A stretch of DNA of 64,000 bases, from assembly GCA_020633495.1 (NCBI GenBank), contig JACKDR010000016.1:129016-193015 (forward strand), written 5' to 3'. The notes beneath the pieces were generated by a model, which saw nothing but the letters and a program-made list of their open reading frames with translations, had not been told where the DNA came from and searched no databases. Source of the DNA: Kofleriaceae bacterium. Its GTDB lineage: Bacteria > Myxococcota_A > Polyangia > Haliangiales > Haliangiaceae. Numbering within the stretch: the stretch's first letter is position 1; every line of letters begins with the position of its first letter. Position numbers and translations under genes: made by a program. Shown here piece by piece: positions 1 through 7,940 of this stretch.

Positions 1-142
1 TCGCGCCGACCGCGGCGACCAGCGCCGCCGACGACGCGGTGGCGCGGCCGCGCCGGCCCAGCACGATCGCGGCGATCAGCAGCGCCAGCGCGGCGCCGCC
101 GACGATCAGGCGCGCCGTGCCGTCGAGCAGCGCGATCGTCAT
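1..142 (-). CDS. membrane protein, N-terminal fragment (left edge)
   Basis: The reading frame opens with ATG at 142 and runs off the left edge, so only about 47 residues are seen. They contain one strongly hydrophobic stretch (residues 12-28, rich in Ala, Leu and Ile) followed by Arg/Gly, as expected for a first membrane helix. It lies 22 bases downstream of the DUF4159 gene on the same strand, so the two are probably co-transcribed. DUF4159 genes in related bacteria often sit in operons with MoxR ATPase, DUF58 and von Willebrand or BatA-type membrane proteins. This could be one of those, but the fragment is too short to say. Confidence 0.45.
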   Translation of the reverse strand, partial: MTIALLDGTARLIVGGAALALLIAAIVLGRRGRATASSAALVAAVGA

Positions 143-164
143 CGCGGCGATCCCGTCGGCGCGG

Positions 165-983
165 TCACGGCGCCGGCTCCTTGTCGGCGGGCGCGGCGCC
201 GTCGTCGGGCTTCCAGCGGCGGCGCCGCATGATGAACGGGACGTGGACCTGGTCGGTCTTGTAGTCCAGGCACAGCGCGTACATCACCAGGTTGACGCCC
301 ATGCGGAACGCCAGCTCGCGCTGCCGCTCGCCGTCGGGCTCGCACTGGAACTCGTAGTTGCCGAAGTTGTCGCGCGACCACGCCCCGCCCATGTCGTTCT
401 GGACGTAGGCGACGACCATGCGGTCGTCGCGGGTCACCGCCTCCATGACCGGGCTCAGCGCCCAGCGCCCGACCGGGCGGTCGAGCAGGTAGAACGACTT
501 GTAGACGACGTGGTCGGTGGAGACCAGCTCGAGGCCGACCTGCGGCGCCGGGAACACCGCCTCGATCAGGTGGCGCACCGACTGGTCGAAGGCGCCGTCG
601 GTCGAGCCCTCGGCGGAGTCGATGATCAGGAAGCCGCCGAAGGTGAGGAACCGGCGCAGCGCCTCGATGCCCTCCTTGCTGGGCAGCGGGAACTCGCGGT
701 CGCCGGCCAGGTACAGCACCGGGGTCTCGTGCAGGTCGTCGCTGGTCGGCGTCACCAGCGGGCTGTCGAGGTCGACGTCGATCGACGTGCGCTTCTCGAT
801 CTCCCACAGCAGCCGGCGCAGCGCGGTCGGCCGCGGGTTGCTGCTGTCGGCCACCTGCAGGGCGCCGAACCGGAACCGCGAGCCGCGGCCCAGGGCCCAG
901 GCCGGGCGCTCGCCGCCGGGCAGCGCCAGCGCCGCGGCCGCGACGGCGGCGCCCCGGAGCAGCTGGCGGCGGGTGATCGACAC
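165..983 (-). CDS. DUF4159 domain protein, Tat-exported
   Basis: A 272-residue protein. The N-terminus has a twin-arginine motif (RRQLLRG, residues 5-11) followed by an Ala/Leu-rich stretch, which predicts Tat export. The rest (about residues 35-255) matches the DUF4159 pattern: a Rossmann-like fold with an early FGALQVAD segment, a GGFLIIDSAEGS segment and a C-terminal GVNLVMYALCLDYKTDQV segment. The biochemical role of the family is unknown. It usually travels with MoxR/DUF58/BatA-type envelope genes, and the fragment downstream fits that. The start codon is supported by the signal peptide. Confidence 0.85.
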   Translation of the reverse strand: MSITRRQLLRGAAVAAAALALPGGERPAWALGRGSRFRFGALQVADSSNPRPTALRRLLWEIEKRTSIDVDLDSPLVTPTSDDLHETPVLYLAGDREFPLPSKEGIEALRRFLTFGGFLIIDSAEGSTDGAFDQSVRHLIEAVFPAPQVGLELVSTDHVVYKSFYLLDRPVGRWALSPVMEAVTRDDRMVVAYVQNDMGGAWSRDNFGNYEFQCEPDGERQRELAFRMGVNLVMYALCLDYKTDQVHVPFIMRRRRWKPDDGAAPADKEPAP

Positions 984-1027
984 GCCGGAAAGGTAGCAGG
1001 TTCTCGGACTGTGTTAGCCTGCGGCCG

Positions 1028-1815
1028 ATGTCGCCAAGAGGGGCCGCCGTCCTCGCCAGCCTGGCCGCTTCGTTGCTCGTGGTCCCGGCCGCCGCCCGGG
1101 CCGGCGGCGCCCCTGCCGGCGCCGCGGACGCCGCGGACGACGACGACGACAACGCCGACCTGGTCGGCCTCGACGACGGCGACGGCGACGGCGGCGCCGG
1201 TGACGACGAGCCCCGCCTGATCACCGCCGCCGACCGCGCCGCCGACCCGGACGAGCCCGGCGAGCCCCGGTTCAAGGATCACCGCCACCAGTTCGGCATC
1301 GGCCTGCAGATCCCCGTCGGCCTGCGGGTCATCAAGCCCTACGAGGACGAGTACTGCGGCCAGCGCGACACCAACGAGGGCAGCGGCAACGCCAAGGTCT
1401 GCGTCGGCCGGGTCCCCGCCACGCTCGACTTCGAGATCGCGTACGGCCTCAAGCCCAACCTCGAGCTGCTGTTCGAGCTCCGGCTCGGCCTCGAGCGCGA
1501 CTTCGGTCCGACCTACGCGACCACCGACAACGGCCCGCGCCTGTTCCAGTGGTCGCCGGGCGTCAAGTTCTACTTCAGCGACGCCGGGGTCTCGAAGCTG
1601 TTCTCGACCGTGCAGCTCGCGTTCGACAACACCGGCTACGACAAGCCCGCGGGCACCAGCCGCGGCATGGACTTCATCGTCCGCAACGTCAACGGCCTGC
1701 AGCTCGATCTGCACCCGTCCTACGGGCTCTACGTCTACATCGGCGAGGAGCTCGGGCTGAAGCGCTGGATGTGGTTCACCGGCGAGTTCGGGATCGGGAT
1801 CCAGGGACGCTACCC

Positions 1816-1819
<4 letters not shown>
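1028..1819 (+). CDS. secreted outer-membrane-type protein, unknown function
   Basis: A 263-residue protein with a cleavable signal peptide (residues 1-25, ending around AAARAGG), then a linker very rich in Ala and Asp (about 26-75). A domain of alternating hydrophobic residues follows (about 85-263), with repeated aromatic and Gly turns typical of small outer-membrane beta-barrels. Two Cys residues flank a charged loop near residues 115-128. The stop overlaps the ATG of the ABC ATPase (ATGA), so translation is coupled to the transporter genes. I do not recognise a named family. The barrel assignment rests on the strand pattern only. Confidence 0.75.
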
Positions 1820-2801
<982 letters not shown>

Positions 2802-2805
<4 letters not shown>

Positions 2806-3605
2806 CCGACCGGCTCGGCCGCATCTGGGCGATCGCGCTCAACACCTTCCGCGAGGCGGTCCGGATCCGCGTCCTGTACGGGATCCTGTTCCTGGTGGTC
2901 GCGGCCAACGTCTTCGCGATCGTCCTCGGCGAGATGTCGATCCACGAGGAGGCGCGGGTCGCGCGCGACGTCGGCCTGGCCGGCATCTCGCTGTTCGGCG
3001 CGCTGACCGCGATCTTCCTCGGCGTCGTCCTCCTGTACTCGGAGGTGCAGCGCCGCACCGTCCACGCCATCGTCGCCAAGCCGATCGAGCGCTGGGAGTT
3101 CGTCCTCGGCAAGTACCTCGGCATGGCGACCACGCTGACCGTGCTGGTCGGCCTGTTCGCCGCCGCGATGGTGGTGCTGCTGCTGTACCAGGGCGTCGGC
3201 GTCTCGGGCGCGGTCGTCAAGGCGGTCGTGCTGGCCTGGGGCGAGGTCATGGTGGTCGCCGCGATCGCGCTGTTCTTCTCGGCGTTCTCGACCCCGTTCC
3301 TGTCGGGCATCTTCTCGCTCGGCCTGTTCGTGATCGGCCGCATCACCCCCGACATCCAGGCCGCGCTCGGCTCCAAGGAGGCGTCGGCGGGCAGCAAGAC
3401 GCTGCTGCGCGTCGTCCTCGAGATCGTCCCGGACCTGCACCTCTACGCGGTGTCGGGCCGCACCCTCGACGGCCAGCACGTCTCGGTCAACGGCGACTTC
3501 GTGTCGTGGGGCTACGTCGCGACCGCCGGTGGCTACGGCCTGCTGTGGATCGGCGGCCTGCTGGCCCTGGCGATCGTCATCTTCCAGCGCCGCGACTTCG
3601 CGTAG
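2802..3605 (+). CDS. ABC transporter permease (ABC-2 type)
   Basis: A 267-residue integral membrane protein with about six hydrophobic segments: near residues 28-45, 63-85, 108-130, 140-160, 165-185 and 245-262. The N-terminal segment (IWAIALNTFREAVR) is typical of permeases paired with NatA-like ATPases. It overlaps the ATPase stop by ATGA, so the two are translated together and very probably form one exporter. A soluble loop near residues 190-240 separates the last helix. Family membership is clear, but the cargo is unknown. Confidence 0.9.
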
Positions 3606-3620
3606 CGCGCCGGTCGGGCG

Positions 3621-4576
3621 TCACGGGCCCGCGCGCCGCACCTCCCAGCCACGCGCGGCGCGCTCGACCCAGACCACGCCCGCGGCGTCGGCGGCGAGCG
3701 CCGCGACCTCGCCGGTGTGGACCACGACGGTCGCGCGCGGGCCCGGGCCGACCCGCACGATCACGCCGTCGGCGGCGACGTAGGCGTGGTCGGCGGTCGC
3801 CGCGCACACCGGCGCGTCGCCGCGGCGCAGCGCGCGGACCGCGGTCGGCGCGCCGCCGGGCTGGAGCACGACCAGCTCGGTCGCGGTCAGCCCGGCGTGG
3901 ACGTAGACCAGCTGCCCGGCGGCGGCCAGGACGCAGCGCGGCCGCGCCGACTCGTCGACGACCCGGGTCACGGCGCCGTCGCCGGCGATCGCGACCAGCT
4001 GGTCGTCGAGCGCGCCGTAGACGACGCCGCGCAGCGCCGCGAGCTCGGTGAGCCGGTCGTCGGTGGGCAGCGCGACGCTGGCGGTGACGTCGACCGGCGC
4101 GCCGCCGCCGCGGTCGACGCGGGTCAGCGGGCGGGTGACGTCGTCGATCGCGCCGACGAGGTCGTCGCCGTCGACCGCGACCGCGATCGCGCCGGCCCGG
4201 GTCCGCGCGACGTCGCGGGGCGCGCCGTCGGGATCGAGCGCGACGACCCGGCCGTCGCGGCCCCAGACGTAGGCGACGTCGTCGGCGACGACCAGCGGGC
4301 CGGCGGGGACCGGCGCCGCCGCGCGGGCCAGCACCGCGCCGCCCGGCGCCGCGGTCCACAGGGGGCGCGCGCGGTGCCGCCGGCCGGATCGTCGCCGACC
4401 GCGCGGGTCGTCACCAGGACGCGGCCGCCGGCGCGCGCCACCGCCTCCGGCCGCAGCGCGTGGTCGGGATCGGCCAGCGTCGCCAGCGCGTCGCCGCGCG
4501 CCAGGCCGCGACAGCCCGCCGTCGCGGCGAGCGTCGCGGCCAGCGCGAGCGTCGTGGCGCGAGCACAGCCGGGCAT
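3621..4576 (-). CDS. lipoprotein with propeller-like repeats (frame broken)
   Basis: Reads leftward from ATG at 4576. The first part has a lipoprotein signal (LAATAGC, cysteine about residue 22). After about 70 residues the frame is lost, and a continuous repeat domain (VVADDVAYVWGRDGRVVALD and similar blades) carries on in another frame to the stop at 3621. The break lies at a run of five G on the plus strand (4361-4365). One extra base there joins the halves as GGTARAPLWTAAPGG, giving about 318 residues. I take it as a beta-propeller lipoprotein of unknown function whose break is either a homopolymer miscall or a recent mutation. It is divergent from the gene at 4603. Confidence 0.6.
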
Positions 4577-4602
4577 CCGGTCCGGGTGTAGACTCGCCCG
4601 GC

Positions 4603-5291
4603 GTGCGCAAGAAGCTCCTGATCGCCCTGGCGTTCGCCGCGGTCGTCCTCGGCGTGCTGGTGACCCGCGCCGTGTGGGAGGGCCGCCGCGCCCTCCGCGA
4701 CGGCGACGCCGCCGCCGCCCGCGGCGACACCGGCGCCGCGATCGACCACTGGCGCCGCGCGCGCGCTGGTACGTGCCCGCGGCGCCGCACGTCGCCGCCG
4801 CCTACGGCCGGCTCGAGCGGGTCGCCACCGCCGCCGAGGCCGCCGGCGATCGCGCGACCGCGCTGGCGGCGTGGCGCGGCATCCGCAGCTCGGTGCTCGC
4901 GACCCGCTCGTTCTTCACGCCCCACGCCGATCGCAAGGCGGTCGCGGACCGCCACATCGCGGCGCTGATGGCCGCCGAGCCGGTGTGGGGCCAGCCGGCG
5001 CCCGCCGGCGCCGACCCCGACCCGAGCTGGCGCGCCGCCCCGGACGCCGGCGACACCGCCGAGGCCCGGCAGGCGTTCTACGCCCGCCAGCTGGCGCGCG
5101 ACGACGCGCCGTCGCTGGCGTGGGTCGCGATCGCGCTGGCCGGCTTCGGCCTGTGGATCGGCGGCGCGATCCACTTCGCGCGCCGCGGCCTGGACGACGC
5201 CGAGCGCCTCGATCGCCGGGTCGCGGGCGCGGCCGGGGGCCTGGTGCTGCTCGGCCTCGTGGTCTGGGTCGTCGGTCTTTACAACGCCTAG
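4603..5291 (+). CDS. membrane protein, unknown function (frame broken)
   Basis: Starts with GTG at 4603, followed by KKLLIALAFAAVVLGVLV, a clear first membrane helix, then an Ala/Asp-rich TPR-like segment. The frame is lost in a GC dinucleotide run near 4754-4767. A one-base correction joins DHWRRAR to WYVPAAPHVAAAYGRLE, after which the protein continues to 5291 with two more hydrophobic segments (LAWVAIALAGFGLWIGG and GGLVLLGLVVWVVGLY). Restored length is about 229 residues. It is divergent from the broken lipoprotein gene at 4576 across 26 bases. Either a base-calling error or a mutation explains the break. No family is recognised. Confidence 0.6.
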
Positions 5292-5347
5292 CCCGGGCCA
5301 TAGCCTTGCCGGGCTGCGGTCCCGGGGGATCGCGCGAGGACGAGGTC

Positions 5348-7201
5348 ATGGCCAAGAACCTGGGAACCGCTGTCATCGGGCTGCTCGATCACGAGCGCGT
5401 CGACCTGCGCGCCGCCGCCACCACCGTGCTGGCCGCGGTCGGCAAGGGCGACGCCGCGGTGGTCAAGGCGCTGACCGCGCGGCTCGCCGACGCCGACGGC
5501 GTGGTCCGGCGCATCGCGCTCGAGGGCCTGGCCGAGATGGGCGCCAGCGGCATCGCCGCCCACCTGGTGCCGCTGCTGCGCGGCGACGACGCCACGCTCG
5601 CCGAGCGCGCCGCCCAGCTGCTGGCGGGGCAGGGCGCCGCCGCCGAGAGCGCGCTGCGCAAGGAGTTGAGCGCCGGCACCGTGCAGGCCCGCCGGGCGAT
5701 CGCGTCGCTGCTGCTGCGCCGGGGCACCCAGGCCGCGGTCGACGCCGTGATCGATCAGCTCGCCGACGTCGAGCTGGGCGAGCAGGCGCTGCAGCTGCTG
5801 CGCGCCGAGGTCGATCACCACAACGAGAAGGTCGTCGCGATCATCGAGAAGTCGGCGCTGGCCCGCGCCGCCGACGTCGGCAAGACCGTCAAGAAGGAGT
5901 GGGCGCGCGCGCTCCGCGACGCCGACAAGCAGGCCGCCGCCGAGGCCAAGGCCGCCAAGGCCAAGGCCGCCAAGGCCAAGGGCAAGGCCGGCCAGGGCGA
6001 CGGCAAGGCCGCGCCGCCGTCGGGCAACGGCCACGCCGCCGGCCCCGACCCCATGCGCGACCCGGCGGTCGCCGCCGGCGTCCACGAGCTCGGGCTGCTG
6101 CTGCGGCTGATCGGCTACATGGCGCGGCCGTCGGCGCTGTCGCTGCTGATGGGCAAGATCGGCGACGACTGGCCCCGCGCCGTGCGCCTGGCCGCGATCG
6201 CGGCGCTGCGCCGGATCGTCGCCAGCCACGAGGGCAAGAGCACCGATGCCGCGATCGAGCGGCTGATCGCGCTGGCCGACGGCGCCGACCTCGCGGTCGC
6301 GCAGTCGGCGATCGACACGCTGCGCGGCGCCCGCATCCCCGAGCGCCTGGCCAAGCCGTTCGCGGCGCTGGCCAAGTCCAAGAACTCGGCGGCGCAGAAG
6401 CTGGCGATGGAGCGGCTGCCCGCCGGCGGCGGCGCCGCCGCGGTCAAGGCGCTGATCGACGCGCTCGCCGGCGACGACCCGACGGCGCGTGACGCCGCGG
6501 CGCGCGGCCTGGCCAAGGCGCCCGAGGCGGTGCTGCCCCTGGCCCGCGGCCTGGTGGCGGCGCGCGACGAGCAGGTGGCGCGCCGCTTCGCCGGCGCCCT
6601 GCGCCACCATCGCGGCCACGTCACCGCCGCCGCGATCGACGAGCTGGTCGCCGCGGCGCGCGGCCACCTCGACCTGCACGCCAAGGGCAAGGCCGACGCC
6701 GACAGCGTCCTGCTCGAGCGCATCCTGGTCGAGACCCTGGCCGACGTCGCGCCGGCGCAGCACGTCGAGATCCTCTTCGACCACGCCCGCCGGCTGCGCC
6801 GCGCCGGCAAGCCGATCGAGGCGTTCGGCGCGCTCAAGCCGCTCTTGCGCAGCCACGCCGACCTCGACGCCGCGATCGACGACGACCAGCGCTTCTTCAT
6901 GGCCGTGCTCGGGCTGCAGGCGCTGGGGCAGGGCATCCTGCGCGCCGGCGGCGACGAGCCGGTGATCGATCAGTTCAACCGGCTGGCCGAGCGCGGCTTC
7001 CCGGTGGCCAAGAAGCTGGCGCGTGAGAAGGACGTCGCCGACGACGCGATCTACGCGCTCGGCTTCCGGCTGCTCGAGAACAAGGACGCCGACGAGGAGC
7101 TCGGCGCCGAGCTGCTCCAGGGCATCATCGACGAGCGGCCGCGCTCGAAGCTGGCCAAGAACGCGCGCAACAAGCTCAAGCTGTCCGGCTACGCGGACTG
7201 A
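5348..7201 (+). CDS. HEAT-repeat protein
   Basis: A 617-residue cytoplasmic protein without signal or membrane segment. Repeated paired helices with the HEAT pattern (DxxxxVRxxAxxAL, for example DADGVVRRIALEGLAEMG at about residues 48-65 and WPRAVRLAAIAALRRIV at about 275-291) fill the N-terminal and central parts. A Lys/Ala-rich linker (about 195-225) splits the repeats into two blocks. The last 130 residues (KPIEAFGALKPLLRSHADLD onward) are more TPR-like. Such proteins are scaffolds, and the partner is unknown. ATG at 5348 was chosen because the repeats begin at once after it. Confidence 0.85.
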   Translation: MAKNLGTAVIGLLDHERVDLRAAATTVLAAVGKGDAAVVKALTARLADADGVVRRIALEGLAEMGASGIAAHLVPLLRGDDATLAERAAQLLAGQGAAAESALRKELSAGTVQARRAIASLLLRRGTQAAVDAVIDQLADVELGEQALQLLRAEVDHHNEKVVAIIEKSALARAADVGKTVKKEWARALRDADKQAAAEAKAAKAKAAKAKGKAGQGDGKAAPPSGNGHAAGPDPMRDPAVAAGVHELGLLLRLIGYMARPSALSLLMGKIGDDWPRAVRLAAIAALRRIVASHEGKSTDAAIERLIALADGADLAVAQSAIDTLRGARIPERLAKPFAALAKSKNSAAQKLAMERLPAGGGAAAVKALIDALAGDDPTARDAAARGLAKAPEAVLPLARGLVAARDEQVARRFAGALRHHRGHVTAAAIDELVAAARGHLDLHAKGKADADSVLLERILVETLADVAPAQHVEILFDHARRLRRAGKPIEAFGALKPLLRSHADLDAAIDDDQRFFMAVLGLQALGQGILRAGGDEPVIDQFNRLAERGFPVAKKLAREKDVADDAIYALGFRLLENKDADEELGAELLQGIIDERPRSKLAKNARNKLKLSGYAD

Positions 7202-7272
7202 GCGGTCGCGACCGCGCGCGAGGCGCCGCGGCGTGCCGAGGCGGCCCCTCGGTTCCACCGAAAGGCCGGACC

Positions 7273-7357
7273 AATCTCCGGGAGCGCTCCCCCACAGGGA
7301 ACGCCGGTTGTCCACGCTCGACTGCACAGGTTGTCCACAGGGGGCCTGCCGGAGATT
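7273..7357. promoter_or_regulatory. inverted repeat enclosing two DnaA-box-like sites
   Basis: A perfect 9-bp inverted repeat (AATCTCCGG at 7273-7281 and CCGGAGATT at 7349-7357) encloses two direct copies of the high-GC DnaA-box form: TTGTCCACG at 7308-7316 and TTGTCCACA at 7331-7339, 23 bp apart. TTGTCCACA is the preferred box in high-GC genomes such as Streptomyces, which is known. That DnaA binds here is inference. The element lies in the 247-bp gap between the convergent HEAT-repeat and PilZ genes, so it is not a promoter for either. No dnaA or dnaN gene is nearby, so a full origin is unlikely. Confidence 0.45.
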
Positions 7358-7448
7358 CAGTCGTCCTTCCGGGGGGATCAACGGGGAAGCTTGGCCTCCC
7401 TGACAGATCGCCGCAGCCGGGGTCGCGCGGTCCGCCGCGCCGGCGCGC

Positions 7449-7838
7449 TCAGTACAGCTCGCCCTGGTCCTTGACGCGGCTGATCATCGCGTCGAGGTGG
7501 GCGCGGCTGGTGTCGTCGCACTCGATGATGCGGACGCCGAAGCCGGTCGGGTAGCGGTCCGACTCGGCGCTGCCGGGCTCGACCACGCGCACCACCACGA
7601 CCTTGCAGGTCACGAACTCGTCGTAGTCGTAGAGCTCGAGCTGCAGGGTCGAACCGACCTTGAACGGGTAGATGTGCGCGACCCGCGTGTACAGGAAGAC
7701 GCCGCTCGCCGACAGGTCGCGGGTGCGGAAGACGAACTCCTGATCGCCCGCTCCCGACACCTTCACGAAGGCCTCGACCTTGACGCGCTCGGCGTCGCGT
7801 TGCTGGGGCTGGTCGGCGTCGCTCACCCCGTCGAGCAT
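7449..7838 (-). CDS. PilZ domain protein
   Basis: A 129-residue single-domain protein matching PilZ. The conserved second motif is DLSASGVFL (residues about 43-51), followed by the beta-barrel strands ending in TGFGVRIIECDDTSRAHLDAMI. The first motif normally has RxxxR; here the equivalent N-terminal stretch is RDAERVKVEAFVKV, so c-di-GMP binding is uncertain. This atypical form resembles the TIGR02266-like PilZ proteins common in Myxococcota. It reads away from the zinc-ribbon gene, with about 100 bp between the two starts, and may share its promoter region. Confidence 0.85.
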   Translation of the reverse strand: MLDGVSDADQPQQRDAERVKVEAFVKVSGAGDQEFVFRTRDLSASGVFLYTRVAHIYPFKVGSTLQLELYDYDEFVTCKVVVVRVVEPGSAESDRYPTGFGVRIIECDDTSRAHLDAMISRVKDQGELY

Positions 7839-7940
7839 ATCAGGATCCGCCGGGTTTCCGGGGACCTCGCGCGCTCGACCCGTCGGGGGCGGGTGGTGAC
7901 TTCGGGGAGGCGCCGTGCTACGAACCCAAGCTAGGTCCAC

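Noticed and set aside
7273..7357. Full chromosomal replication origin
   Set aside because: Only two boxes, no AT-rich unwinding region, and no dnaA, dnaN, gidA or parAB genes nearby.
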